Notes: generated by a model from the sequence alone, not told the origin. 64,000 nt of DNA from Achromobacter sp. MFA1 R4 (GCF_900156745.1 NZ_LT707065.1:5282086-5346085), one strand, 5' to 3'; shown: positions 34,954 through 43,896, numbered from the stretch's first letter. A program made the numbers and translations.

Positions 34954-36609
34954 GTGAGACGTACCCTCCTGGCCCTGGCTTTCGCAACCCTCCCCGGCCT
35001 CGGCGGCGCCGCCGCGCTGCCCTCCGCCATCGGCGCGGTCACCGTCTACCAGGACCGCGCGGTCGTCACCCGCGCCGCCAGCAGCGACCTCGCCGCGGGC
35101 GAACATGAACTCGTGCTGGAAAACCTGCCGGCGACGCTGCAGGACAACTCGCTGCAGGTGTCGGCCCGCAGCACCGGCCAGGCCACGCTGCTGGACGTGA
35201 AGGTCCGGGACGCCTACCAGGCGGACGCCGCCAGCGAACGCGTCCGTCAGTTGGAAGCCCAGATCGAGAAACTGGAGGCCCGGCAGGCGGCGCTGGACGA
35301 CGAAGCGGCCGTGCTGGACAACCAGCGCGAACTCATCCTGATGATGCAGCGCGGGGCGACCGAACCGGCCAAGGATGGCGCCCGCCTCACCCTGGACGAA
35401 CTCAAGGCGATCCAGGCGCTCAGCGCCGAGACGCTGGGCACGACGCTGGCGGGCCTGCGCGGCGTGGCCGAAAAGCGGGCTGTGCTGGAACGTGAACTGG
35501 CCGCCCTGCAAGCCCAGCTCGGGCAGGTGCGCGGGGCGGCGGGCCGGCGCAGCAAGACGGTCGTCCTGCGTGTCGACATGGCCCGAAGCGGCAAGCTGGA
35601 CCTTGCGCTGTCCTATGCGGTCGCGGGCGCGCGCTGGACGCCGTCCTACGATGCGCGGCTGCGCCCGGCCGATCGCCACGTGGACCTGGGCTACTTCGGC
35701 GTCATCCGCCAGAACACGGGCGAGGACTGGAACAACGTGAAGCTGACCCTGTCCACCGCGCGGCCATCGCTGGGCGGTGGCGCGCCCACGCTGCGGCCGT
35801 GGATCATCGACGTGGCCGCCCCGCCGCCGCCCATGCCCGCTCCCGCGCCGGCTCCCGCCGCGGTTCAGGCGGAAATGCAGCCGGAGATGCAGACCAAGCG
35901 CGCGCCCCGGGCCCGCGCCATGGCGGACGCGCAAATGGCGGCCGAACCGGCGCCCGAGGCGATCGACGTCGCCACCGCCCAGGTCCAGAACGCCGCGACC
36001 AGCGCATCCTTCCAGATCCAGAATCCGGCCACGCTGCCGTCCGACAACACGGCGCAGCGCGTCGCCATCGCCAGCGCCAGGCTGCCCGCCACCTTGCAGT
36101 ACCAGTCCACGCCGGCGCTGCGCGAGGCCACGTACCTGACGGCGCAGGCCAGCAACACAACGGCGTTCCCGTTCCTCGCGGGGCCCCTCAATACCTTCCT
36201 GGACGATGCCTTCGTCGCCTCGGGCGCCATGAAAGCCGTGATGCCCGGCGAAAAACTGGAACTGGCGCTGGGCGCCGACGACGGCATTTCGATCAAGCGG
36301 CAGCTCGTGAACCGCTACACCGAAAGCACCGGCTTCTCGGGCAGCGGCAAGCGCGTCACCTACGAATACAAGATCACGGTCAAGAACAACAAGACCACCC
36401 AGGAACAGGTGTCCTTCAAGGACCGCCTGCCGGTCTCGCGCAACGAGAAGATCGTGGTCAAGCTGCTATCGCCCGCCGACCGCGACATCAAGCGCGAAGA
36501 AGACGGCAAGGTGGCCTGGGACTGGACGCTCGAACCGGGCAAGTCGCGCGAGACGGTGTTCAAGTTCTCGGTGGATTACCCGGGCGACATCGACGTGTCC
36601 GGCCTTTGA
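34954..36609 (+). CDS. DUF4139 / mucoidy-inhibitor-A-like protein
   Basis: 551-residue protein with a signal peptide (about residues 1-20). The N-terminal DUF4140-like beta domain (VTVYQDRAVVTR) is followed by a coiled coil (about 88-190 with many QLEAQIEKLEA-type heptads). The DUF4139 beta domain (ALSYAVAGARWTPSYDARL, NTGEDWNNVKLTLSTA) is interrupted by a Pro/Ala/Met-rich low-complexity linker near residues 288-335. This is the MuiA/DUF4139 layout; function unknown, probably periplasmic or surface-associated. Start GTG has AAGG upstream. Confidence 0.82.
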   Translation: MRRTLLALAFATLPGLGGAAALPSAIGAVTVYQDRAVVTRAASSDLAAGEHELVLENLPATLQDNSLQVSARSTGQATLLDVKVRDAYQADAASERVRQLEAQIEKLEARQAALDDEAAVLDNQRELILMMQRGATEPAKDGARLTLDELKAIQALSAETLGTTLAGLRGVAEKRAVLERELAALQAQLGQVRGAAGRRSKTVVLRVDMARSGKLDLALSYAVAGARWTPSYDARLRPADRHVDLGYFGVIRQNTGEDWNNVKLTLSTARPSLGGGAPTLRPWIIDVAAPPPPMPAPAPAPAAVQAEMQPEMQTKRAPRARAMADAQMAAEPAPEAIDVATAQVQNAATSASFQIQNPATLPSDNTAQRVAIASARLPATLQYQSTPALREATYLTAQASNTTAFPFLAGPLNTFLDDAFVASGAMKAVMPGEKLELALGADDGISIKRQLVNRYTESTGFSGSGKRVTYEYKITVKNNKTTQEQVSFKDRLPVSRNEKIVVKLLSPADRDIKREEDGKVAWDWTLEPGKSRETVFKFSVDYPGDIDVSGL

Positions 36610-36658
36610 ATGCGCGGGCGCAGGCCGCCATCGCGCGCGACATGGCGGCGCGGCCCGC

Positions 36659-37885
36659 TCAATGCGACCGGCAGAATTCGATGAACTCGTCGGGCTCCAG
36701 CGGCACCGAAATCCCGTAGCCCTGCGCGACGTCGCACCCCAGTTCGCGCAGCAGTTGCACGTCGCGCTCCTGCTCGACGCCTTCGGCCACCACGCGACGC
36801 CCAAGCACCCGCCCCATTTCGATCGCTGCCGCGACGACCGCGCGCGACGCGGCCTCGCGGTGCATGTGGACGATGAAGTCCCGGTCGATCTTCAACTCAT
36901 TGAATGGCATGGCCGAAAACAGCCGCATCGAGGCAATGCCGGCGCCGAAGTCATCCATCGCCAGTTCAAAGCCGCGCACGCGCAATAGGTTCAGCGTGGA
37001 CGAGAGCGCCAGCCAATCGGTCACGGGCTCGTCTTCCGTAAGCTCGACCTTGATCAGCCGGGCCGGCAGGCCGGCCTGTCCGACTTTCTGCTCCAGCAGG
37101 CCGGGCAGCTCGCGCGAGCACAGCGTGGACGCGGAGGCATTGATGGCGATCGGCACCGCGATGTCCTCGTCCTGCATCCGCCGCAGCACCTCGATCACCC
37201 GGTCCGCCACACGGCTGAACAGCATCCGGTCCATGCCCAGCCGGTGCGCGGCCGGCACGAAATCGGCCGCGGAGATCGCGCCCAGCTTGGGGTGGACCCA
37301 GCGCGACAGCGCCTCGGCCGCCACCACGCGCCCGGTGGACAGGCTGATCTGCGGCTGCAGCACCACGTGCATGCCTTTGCCGGTCGCCAGCGCCTGGCTC
37401 AGCGCGGCTTCCATCACCTCGCGCCGCACCGACTTGGGCTTGTGCGGGGACGCCGATTCGTCGTCGATGCTGTGCAGGGCGTTCTTGATGGCCTGCTGCA
37501 TGGCCGCGCGCGACACGGGCTTGGCCAGCGCCTGCGCCGACGGGCAGCCCGCCTGCAGGGCCAGCCGCACATGGGATTGCAGGAGTTCGTCGCTGAGGCT
37601 GCTGATCCAGATGATCGGCGGCATGCTCTTCAGGCGTCCCGCGTCCACCAGCCGGCGCAGGTCATTGGGCAGGCGCGTGCCATCGCCCTCGCCCATCACG
37701 ATGTCGCTGATCAGGACGTCATAGTATTGGCGCGTCATCGCGCCCACGGCTTCGATGCTGCTTCCCAACCCCGCCACGCGGCGGTAGCCCAACGCCAGCA
37801 GCATGTTCTGCAGATAGGCGCGTTCGACGGGGTGGTCTTCCACGAGAAGAAACCGTCGGGACGCGCCGGCATCGGGTTTGGGCAT
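36659..37885 (-). CDS. Response regulator with EAL phosphodiesterase domain
   Basis: 408-residue REC-EAL protein. REC (about 10-140) with DH acidic pair, acceptor Asp in LISDIVMGEGDG and Lys in ALAKPVS. The EAL domain (about 165-400) keeps AAEALSRW, AINASAST, VELTEDE, AMDDFGAGIAS, KIDRDF and VAEGVE, so it should hydrolyse cyclic di-GMP. The start is the ATG followed by PKPDAGASRR; an upstream extension is unlikely. No cognate kinase is adjacent. The EAL part resembles the stand-alone EAL protein at 12467-13378. Confidence 0.87.
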   Translation of the reverse strand: MPKPDAGASRRFLLVEDHPVERAYLQNMLLALGYRRVAGLGSSIEAVGAMTRQYYDVLISDIVMGEGDGTRLPNDLRRLVDAGRLKSMPPIIWISSLSDELLQSHVRLALQAGCPSAQALAKPVSRAAMQQAIKNALHSIDDESASPHKPKSVRREVMEAALSQALATGKGMHVVLQPQISLSTGRVVAAEALSRWVHPKLGAISAADFVPAAHRLGMDRMLFSRVADRVIEVLRRMQDEDIAVPIAINASASTLCSRELPGLLEQKVGQAGLPARLIKVELTEDEPVTDWLALSSTLNLLRVRGFELAMDDFGAGIASMRLFSAMPFNELKIDRDFIVHMHREAASRAVVAAAIEMGRVLGRRVVAEGVEQERDVQLLRELGCDVAQGYGISVPLEPDEFIEFCRSH

Positions 37886-38199
37886 TGCTGACCGTCCTGG
37901 AACCTTTACACACGGAAAGAAGCCTCGATCGGCCCCTGCCTGCGCCTGCCGCAAGCCGGTGAGCCCGGCCCCTTGGGAGCACGGGTCAATGCTAAGGCAT
38001 CCGCGCAAAGCATGTCTTTATCGATAACGGGTTAATTCAGCCCGTCGCCGATAGTCGTAGTTGCCGGCGCATCCGCCGTCTGGTCCCGTTCCTTGGTGCC
38101 TGTCCCCGCCAACCCCGCATCCGCCCCCGCCCATCCGCCTCCACCGTCCGCGGGTGCGATAATGGCGGACTTTCCCGCATCTACGGCACGGAGCTTCCC
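37886..38199. other. Divergent intergenic region between REC-EAL and aroG
   Basis: 314 bp without a supported gene. It contains an extended -10 for aroG (TGCGATAAT, 38155-38163), a short inverted repeat ACGGG-N9-CCCGT near 38027-38045, and a pyrimidine-rich tract before aroG. No promoter for the minus-strand gene could be fixed with confidence. Confidence 0.5.
38155..38163 (+). promoter_or_regulatory. Extended -10 promoter of aroG
   Basis: TGC-GATAAT fits an extended -10 hexamer; no good -35 is visible. It gives a leader of about 30 nt. Confidence 0.45.
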
Positions 38200-39333
38200 T
38201 TGACCCGCATTGACGACCCCCTGCACGACCGCGAGGTCGGCGCGGCCGACGCCACCCAGGACAACACGCGCACCGACGACACCCGCATCAGCGCGGTGCG
38301 TCCGTTGATTTCACCGGCCCTGCTGCAAGACGAACTGCCCGTCTCGACCGAGATCCAGACGCTCGTCGAGCAAAGCCGCGCCGACATCGCCGACGTGCTG
38401 CACGGCCGCGACGACCGCCTGGTGCTGGTGGTGGGCCCCTGCTCCATCCACGACCATGCGCAGGCCATGGAGTATGCGCGCCACTTGCGCGCCGCCGCCG
38501 ACGCGCACAAGGACGACCTGCTGATCGTCATGCGCGTGTACTTCGAAAAGCCCCGCACCACCGTCGGCTGGAAGGGTTATATCAACGATCCGCGTCTGGA
38601 CGGCAGCTTCCGCATCAACGAAGGCCTGCGCCGCGCGCGCGAACTGCTGCTGGACATCAGCGGCCTGGGCCTGCCCATCGCCACCGAATTCCTGGATCTC
38701 CTCAGCCCGCAATACATCGCCGACCTGATCGCCTGGGGCGCCATCGGCGCGCGCACCACCGAAAGCCCCAGCCATCGCCAGCTCAGCTCGGGCCTGAGCT
38801 GCCCGCTGGGCTTCAAGAACGGCACCGATGGCGGCGTCCAGATCGCGGCCGACGCCATGGTCGCGGCCAGCGCCAAGCACGCGTTCATGGGCATGACCAA
38901 GATGGGCATGGCCGCCATCTTCGAAACCCGCGGCAACCAGGACACCCACGTGATCCTGCGCGGCGGCAAGCAAGGGCCGAACTACGACGCGGCCAGCGTC
39001 GACGCCTGTTGCGCCGCGCTGCGCGCCGCGGGCCAGCGCGAGCAGGTCATGATCGACTGCTCGCACGCCAACTCCAACAAGTCGCACCTGCGCCAGATCG
39101 ACGTGGCCAACGACATCGCGGCCCAGATCTCCCAGGGCGACAGCCGCATCACGGGCGTCATGATCGAAAGCCATCTCGAAGAAGGCCGCCAGGACCTCAA
39201 GCCCGGCCAGCCGCTGCGCCATGGTGTGTCCATCACCGACGCCTGCCTGGGCTGGGCCCAGACCGAACCGGTGCTCGCCGCGCTGGCGCAAGCCGTGCGC
39301 CAGCGCCGGCAGAAGCTCGCCGCGGTCGCCTGA
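38200..39333 (+). CDS. aroG: 3-deoxy-7-phosphoheptulonate (DAHP) synthase, AroG type
   Basis: 377-residue type I DAHP synthase, first enzyme of the shikimate pathway (PEP plus erythrose 4-phosphate). Motifs: VVGPCSIHD, RVYFEKPRTTVGWKGYINDP, PIATEFLD, GARTTESPSHR, GFKNGTDG and DCSHANSNK, holding metal and substrate ligands. The N-terminal extension before the barrel is of the feedback-regulated kind; which amino acid inhibits it cannot be read here. Start is TTG with CGGAG 7 nt upstream; no ATG fits. Confidence 0.94.
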   Translation: MTRIDDPLHDREVGAADATQDNTRTDDTRISAVRPLISPALLQDELPVSTEIQTLVEQSRADIADVLHGRDDRLVLVVGPCSIHDHAQAMEYARHLRAAADAHKDDLLIVMRVYFEKPRTTVGWKGYINDPRLDGSFRINEGLRRARELLLDISGLGLPIATEFLDLLSPQYIADLIAWGAIGARTTESPSHRQLSSGLSCPLGFKNGTDGGVQIAADAMVAASAKHAFMGMTKMGMAAIFETRGNQDTHVILRGGKQGPNYDAASVDACCAALRAAGQREQVMIDCSHANSNKSHLRQIDVANDIAAQISQGDSRITGVMIESHLEEGRQDLKPGQPLRHGVSITDACLGWAQTEPVLAALAQAVRQRRQKLAAVA

Positions 39334-39350
39334 CGGGTACGCCGATACGT

Positions 39351-39398
39351 CGATACGCCGGTGCGTCGATACGCCGGTGCGTCGATACGCCGGTGCAC
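39351..39398. repeat. 16-bp tandem array after aroG (3 copies)
   Basis: Three consecutive copies of CGATACGCCGGTGCGT, the last differing at its final bases, preceded by partial copies from 39338. The array starts immediately after the aroG stop codon. Confidence 0.88.
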
Positions 39399-39521
39399 CG
39401 CCACGCCGCCTGGCGCGGGCGGCGCGCCGGCGGCAGGCCTTGGCTTGCCGCTTGTCATCGTCCTGCAAAGATCGGGCCAGATCATCGGCGCTGACCGGCG
39501 TCCGCTCCGCGGCGGCATTGC

Positions 39522-39558
39522 TGCTGTTACAGCACGCTTTTGAAACAATTGGTATCAT
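39522..39558 (+). promoter_or_regulatory. Palindrome plus extended -10 promoter
   Basis: TGCTGTTACAGCA (39522-39534) is a 13-bp dyad lying where the -35 would be. TGGTATCAT (39550-39558) is a good extended -10. Transcription would start near 39565. The dyad is well placed for a repressor or activator. Confidence 0.5.
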
Positions 39559-39646
39559 GCGCGTGGTGTTCAAGTCGGAACCGGGCGACACGTTCGTTCC
39601 GCATCTTCCAGGGCCCCGCGCCCTTCCCGCAATTTTCCCGTCAGGT

Positions 39647-40141
39647 ATGGAACGTTCTCGCCTCGTGCCGGCCGCGCCGGCTCAATCCGCCCGCGTGCGC
39701 CACAGCATTTTCATCTACACCGAAGAACAACGCGGCAACCAGATGGTCGAGTCGCTGGTGCTCGGCATGCTGTCCGATATCTCCGGTTCGGAGAAACTCA
39801 TCGTCGTGCAGGACCCGCATCACGGGTTCAAGTATGTCTACCGCATCGATCACGAAAGCAGCAATCTCGATGCGGCGGCCATCACCGAACTGGACGCGTC
39901 CGTGTTCAACGGCAAGTCCTCGACCGAGATCAACGCCATGTCGTATCGGTTGGGCACGCCCGAGAACGCCATGAAGCTGCTGCGCGGCAAGACCCACTGG
40001 ATCCAGGACAAGGGCTCGGTGCTGTCGGTCCTGCTGCAGAATGCTGCGGCGCGCAAGACGCGCTTTGCGCCGCCCCGGATTGAACGCGAACGGATGCGCA
40101 AAGTGCCTGAGGGCGTGCCGGTCGAATTGCTGCCCGCGTAG
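39647..40141 (+). CDS. Conserved-looking protein of unknown function
   Basis: 164-residue cytoplasmic protein of mixed alpha-beta character with a basic C-terminal tail (RIERERMRKVP). No signal peptide, membrane helix or recognised motif. Segments such as HSIFIYTEEQRGNQ and KLIVVQDPHHGFKYVYRID look structured. The later ATG is chosen because the earlier in-frame ATG (39557) lies inside the likely -10 element. The Shine-Dalgarno is weak for both, so the start is uncertain by 30 codons. Confidence 0.6.
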   Translation: MERSRLVPAAPAQSARVRHSIFIYTEEQRGNQMVESLVLGMLSDISGSEKLIVVQDPHHGFKYVYRIDHESSNLDAAAITELDASVFNGKSSTEINAMSYRLGTPENAMKLLRGKTHWIQDKGSVLSVLLQNAAARKTRFAPPRIERERMRKVPEGVPVELLPA

Positions 40142-40162
40142 ATTGGACGGTATCCGGGCGGT

Positions 40163-40197
40163 TTTTTCTTATCCACAGAATTTGTGGATAAGAAAAA
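40163..40197. promoter_or_regulatory. Inverted pair of perfect DnaA boxes in a 15-bp stem
   Basis: TTATCCACA (40169-40177) and its inverse TGTGGATAA (40183-40191), 5 nt apart, both match the DnaA box TTATNCACA exactly. The flanking TTTTTC/GAAAAA extends the dyad to 15 bp per arm. It is not a standard terminator because the T tract is at the 5' side on both strands. Confidence 0.6.
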
Positions 40198-40273
40198 CCC
40201 AAACGCACGGCTGATGGCCTTTCGGGCGACACGAAACGGCCTGCTCAATTATTGACCAGCCCCTTTTTTTACA

Positions 40274-40285
40274 CCATCCGGATGG
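40274..40285. promoter_or_regulatory. Palindrome CCATCCGGATGG
   Basis: Perfect 12-bp dyad about 190 bp before the response-regulator start. Possible operator; regulator unknown. Confidence 0.3.
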
Positions 40286-40474
40286 CGTCCCCGTTCGATG
40301 CCGCGCCGCCGCAACGGCCGGGATGATATTCTGCGCGCAAGAACGCAAGCACATCAGACCGATCGCCGTATTGCTCCCGGGGTCCGCGCGCCGCGCGAGC
40401 CCGCCCCCTCTAAGAAACCGCAGCATGACCAGAACACACCTGTTCGCACAAGGAGCGCGAGAGCGCGCCGCGCC

Positions 40475-41197
40475 GTGACGATCATCGTCGTCGACGACCA
40501 CGGGGACTGGCGCGACTCCATCGCCGAATACATCCAGGACCTGGGCCTGGACAAGGCCATCCTCACGGCCGGCTCCCTGGCCGAGCTGGACGACCTGCTG
40601 CTGACCGTCACGCCCGCCATCCTCGTGCTGGACGCCATGCTGCCGGATGGCGACGGGCTTGCGCGCGTCTCCCACCTGCGCACCACCTACCCGTCCATGG
40701 GCATCGTCATGCTGACGGGACGGCTCCTGAGCGAAGACAAGGTGTCCGGGCTGAGCCTGGGCGCCGACCATTACCTGACCAAGCCCGTCAACCTGGCCGA
40801 ACTGGGCGCCACGCTGGTCGCGCTGTCGCGCCGTCTGCGCGTGGTGCCCGCCGCCGACCTCGACGATACGCAGTCCGGCGCGTGGCGCTTCGACCCGGCG
40901 CGCCGCACCCTGACATCGCCCGGCCAGGTCAGCGTCGACATCACCGATGCCGAAAGCCGCCTGATCGGCGCGCTGATCCAGGCGGCGCCCCTGCCCCTGA
41001 CCCGCGCACGCCTCGTCGAAGCCCTGGGCGCCAGCGCGCAGGCCTACGACACGCACCGGCTGGACGCCCACATGCACCGGCTGCGCCGCAAGCTGCGCGC
41101 GCACACTGGCGGGGACATCGGCATCCGCACGGTGTATGGCGTGGGCTACGTCTGCACCTCGCCCGTCACCATCGTCGGCACGCTCCCCAACCGCTGA
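40475..41197 (+). CDS. OmpR-type response regulator (REC-winged helix), orphan
   Basis: 240-residue two-domain regulator. REC has the VVDDHGD acidic pair, acceptor Asp in LVLDAMLPDGDG, Thr in VMLTGR and Lys in LTKPVN. The C-terminal winged helix has HMHRLRRKL and ends in IRTVYGVGYV, the OmpR/PhoB type. The GTG start is chosen because the REC domain begins at once (TIIVVDD); a 59-residue basic extension would be atypical. No histidine kinase gene is adjacent. Confidence 0.83.
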   Translation: MTIIVVDDHGDWRDSIAEYIQDLGLDKAILTAGSLAELDDLLLTVTPAILVLDAMLPDGDGLARVSHLRTTYPSMGIVMLTGRLLSEDKVSGLSLGADHYLTKPVNLAELGATLVALSRRLRVVPAADLDDTQSGAWRFDPARRTLTSPGQVSVDITDAESRLIGALIQAAPLPLTRARLVEALGASAQAYDTHRLDAHMHRLRRKLRAHTGGDIGIRTVYGVGYVCTSPVTIVGTLPNR

Positions 41198-41207
41198 GAC
41201 CGCAAGC

Positions 41208-42077
41208 ATGAACGCCATCCTCCGCCCCCGCCGTTCCGTTCTCTACATGCCCGGCGCCAATGCGCGGGCGCTCGACAAGGCGCGCACGCTCGATGCGGAC
41301 GCGCTGATCCTGGACCTGGAGGACGCCGTGGCGCCCGACGCCAAGAAACTGGCGCGCGCGCAGGTGGCGTCGGCCTTGCGCGCGGGCGGTTTCGGACGGC
41401 GCGAATGCATCGTGCGCGTCAATGCCCTGGACACCCCGTGGGGGCTGGACGACGTGCGCGCCATCGCGCAAGCCGGCGCCGATGCCGTGCTGCTGCCCAA
41501 GGTCGAATCGGCCGCGCAGCTTGCCGCGCTGGGCGAGGCGCTGGATGCCGCGGGTGCGCCGTCGGACCTGCCGCTGTGGGCCATGGCCGAGACCCCGCTG
41601 GGTTTTCTGCGCCTTGACGCCATCGCCGGCGGCCATGCGCGCCTGGCCGCCATCGTCGTCGGCACCTCGGACCTGGTGAAGGACCTGCACGCCCGCCACA
41701 CGCCCGCGCGCCACGAGACGCTGCTGGCGCGCTCGCTGGCGGTGATGGCGGCGCGCGCGCACGGCCTCGCGGTCCTGGACGGGGTGCACCTGGACCTGAA
41801 CGACGACGCCGGCCTGCAGGACGCCTGCCGGCAGGGGCGCGACCAGGGCTTTGACGGCAAGACCCTGATCCATCCGCGCCAGATCGCGGCGGCCAACGCC
41901 GCCTTTGCGCCGACACCCGAGGAGCTCGACGGCGCGCGCAAGCGCCTGGACGCCTGGCAGGCGGCCCAGGCCGCGGGCAAGGGCGTGGCGGTCGTGGACG
42001 GCGCCCTGGTCGAGAACCTGCATGCGCGGGAGGCCGAGCGCCTGCTGGCGCTGGCCGCGGCGATCGAGACGAAATAA
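41208..42077 (+). CDS. HpcH/HpaI aldolase / CitE-like CoA ester lyase
   Basis: 289-residue TIM-barrel protein of the CitE/malyl-CoA lyase family. Motifs: RRSVLYMPGANARAL, ILDLEDAVAPDAK (metal site), RVNALDTPWG, LLPKVESA, WAMAETPLGFL and GKTLIHPRQI. It probably cleaves a malyl- or citramalyl-CoA-type ester. It lies 10 nt after the response regulator in the same direction. No CitF or CitD partner is present, which argues for a stand-alone lyase rather than citrate lyase. Confidence 0.87.
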   Translation: MNAILRPRRSVLYMPGANARALDKARTLDADALILDLEDAVAPDAKKLARAQVASALRAGGFGRRECIVRVNALDTPWGLDDVRAIAQAGADAVLLPKVESAAQLAALGEALDAAGAPSDLPLWAMAETPLGFLRLDAIAGGHARLAAIVVGTSDLVKDLHARHTPARHETLLARSLAVMAARAHGLAVLDGVHLDLNDDAGLQDACRQGRDQGFDGKTLIHPRQIAAANAAFAPTPEELDGARKRLDAWQAAQAAGKGVAVVDGALVENLHAREAERLLALAAAIETK

Positions 42078-42097
42078 CCCGGTCCGCGCCGGCCCGC

Positions 42098-42103
42098 TAC
42101 AAT
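42098..42103 (+). promoter_or_regulatory. -10 element of the ABC-F gene
   Basis: TACAAT in CCGCTACAATGTCG. The -35 is weak. It would give a 155-nt leader. Confidence 0.35.
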
Positions 42104-42264
42104 GTCGTCCGCAATCGGATAAGGCTCGTTCCCGTCCGCTTCCGTCTTTCGCGCCCCGCGCCCGCTTTTGCGCATGCGCGAACCCGCCCCGGTTCCCTCT
42201 TTTTGGCCGCGCCTTGTGGCGGGAGCCTTGCCGCGCGCCTGCCGCGCCATCCAGCCCAACACCC

Positions 42265-43896
42265 ATGATCCGCTTCCAACAAGTTTCACTCATGCGCGGC
42301 GTCAAGCCCTTGCTCGACAAGGTCGACCTGCTTCTGAACCCCGGCGACAAGATCGGCCTGATCGGCGCCAACGGCGCCGGCAAATCGAGCCTCTTCGGCC
42401 TGCTGCGCGGCACGCTGCACGCGGACCAGGGCGACCTGGACTATCCCGCGAGCTGGCGCGTGGCCCACGTGGCGCAGGAAACGCCCGCGCTGGACCGGCC
42501 CGCCATCGAATACGCCATCGACGGCGACGTCACGCTGCGCAAGCTGGAGGCCGAACTCGCGGCGCTGGAAGCCGAACCCGAAAGCGCCGAGAACGGCCTG
42601 CGCATGGGCGATATCTACGCCGCCCTGGCCGACGCGGACGCCTACACGGTCCACTCCCGCGCGGAACAGCTGCTGACCGGCCTGGGCTTCTCGCAGGCGC
42701 AGATGCACCTGCCGCTCACCAGCTTTTCCGGGGGCTGGCGCATGCGCCTAAACCTGGCGCAGGCGCTGATGTGCCCGTCCGACCTGCTGCTGCTGGACGA
42801 GCCCACCAACCACCTGGATCTGGACGCGATCATCTGGCTGGAGGACTGGCTCAAGCGCTACCCGGGCACGCTCATCGTCATCTCGCACGACCGCGACTTC
42901 CTGGACGGCGTGGTCAACGTGATCGTGCATATCGACGAACGCAAGCTCAAGCGCTACTCGGGCAATTATTCGTCCTTTGAACGTCAGCGCGCGGCCCAGC
43001 TGGAACTGGCGCAGGGCATGATCGAAAAGCAGATGCGCCAGCGCTCGCACCTGCAATCCTTCATCGACCGCTTCAAGGCGCAGGCCAGCAAGGCGCGCCA
43101 GGCGCAGAGCCGCATCAAGGCCCTGGCCCGCATGGAAGAGGTGGCGCCGCTGCGCGCGGCCGCCGAGTTCTCGTTCGAATTCCGCGAACCGCTGCGCGCC
43201 CCCAATCCCCTGCTGACGATGGACAAGGTCAGCGCCGGGTATCGCATCGAGGACGAGGCCACCCAAGACGTGTCCGACAAGATCATCGTGTCGGGCATCA
43301 ATTTTTCGCTGCAGGCGGGCCAGCGGATCGGCCTCTTGGGCATCAATGGCGCGGGCAAGTCGACCTTCATCAAGACCATCGCCGGCGAACTCGATTCGCT
43401 GGCCGGCGAAACGCAATTCAACAAGGGCCTGTCCATCGGCTACTTCGCCCAGCACCAGGTCGAGATGCTGCGCCATGACGAATCGCCGTTGTGGCACATG
43501 ACCAAGGCCGCGCCCACCGTGCGCGAACAGGAGCTGCGCAACTTCCTGGGCAGCTTCAACTTCAACGGCAACATGGCCACCAGTTCGATCGCGCCGTTCT
43601 CCGGCGGTGAAAAGGCGCGCCTGGCGCTGGCGCTCATCGTGTGGCAGCGCCCCAACCTGCTGCTGCTGGACGAGCCCACCAACCACCTGGACCTGGAAAC
43701 GCGCGAGGCCCTGACCACGGCGCTGGCGCAGTTCGAGGGCACGCTGGTGCTGGTGTCGCACGACCGCCATCTGCTGCGCGCCACCACCGACCAGTTCATC
43801 ATCGTGGCCGACGGCAAGGTCAGTCCGTTCGACGGCGACCTGGACGACTACAAGGACTGGCTCTACAAGACCAAGCTGGCGGCCAAGGCGGCCTGA
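42265..43896 (+). CDS. ABC-F family ATPase (YheS/Uup type)
   Basis: 543-residue protein with two ABC ATPase domains and no membrane part. Walker A GANGAGKSS and GINGAGKST; signatures SFSGGWRMRL and PFSGGEKARL; Walker B LLLLDEPTNHLD twice. A charged helical linker (about 230-310) is the P-site-tRNA interaction motif of ABC-F proteins that act on ribosomes. A C-terminal coiled coil of the Uup kind is lacking, which favours YheS. The ATG is in a pyrimidine-rich leader without a clear Shine-Dalgarno. Confidence 0.92.
   Translation: MIRFQQVSLMRGVKPLLDKVDLLLNPGDKIGLIGANGAGKSSLFGLLRGTLHADQGDLDYPASWRVAHVAQETPALDRPAIEYAIDGDVTLRKLEAELAALEAEPESAENGLRMGDIYAALADADAYTVHSRAEQLLTGLGFSQAQMHLPLTSFSGGWRMRLNLAQALMCPSDLLLLDEPTNHLDLDAIIWLEDWLKRYPGTLIVISHDRDFLDGVVNVIVHIDERKLKRYSGNYSSFERQRAAQLELAQGMIEKQMRQRSHLQSFIDRFKAQASKARQAQSRIKALARMEEVAPLRAAAEFSFEFREPLRAPNPLLTMDKVSAGYRIEDEATQDVSDKIIVSGINFSLQAGQRIGLLGINGAGKSTFIKTIAGELDSLAGETQFNKGLSIGYFAQHQVEMLRHDESPLWHMTKAAPTVREQELRNFLGSFNFNGNMATSSIAPFSGGEKARLALALIVWQRPNLLLLDEPTNHLDLETREALTTALAQFEGTLVLVSHDRHLLRATTDQFIIVADGKVSPFDGDLDDYKDWLYKTKLAAKAA

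Larger units (their letters stand above)
39334..39646. other. Intergenic region after aroG: tandem array, palindrome and promoter
   Basis: 313 bp without a supported gene. Begins with a 16-bp tandem array, followed by a GC-rich unremarkable stretch, then a 13-bp palindrome and an extended -10 promoter for the next gene. A possible upstream ATG at 39557 overlaps that -10. Confidence 0.5.
40142..40474. other. Intergenic region with DnaA-box pair and a palindrome
   Basis: 333 bp without a supported gene before the response-regulator gene. Holds the inverted DnaA-box pair (40163-40197) and a perfect CCATCCGGATGG palindrome (40274-40285) after a T-rich run. An in-frame extension of the regulator gene into this region has no family support. 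Confidence 0.5.

Noticed and set aside
39557..39646. Longer N-terminus for the unknown protein starting at the ATG at 39557
   Set aside because: That ATG lies within the extended -10 hexamer TATCAT and would precede the transcription start; it also lacks a ribosome-binding site.
40163..40197. Hairpin at 40163-40197 as an intrinsic terminator
   Set aside because: The arm order is T tract, stem, A tract on both strands, so no U tract follows the stem.
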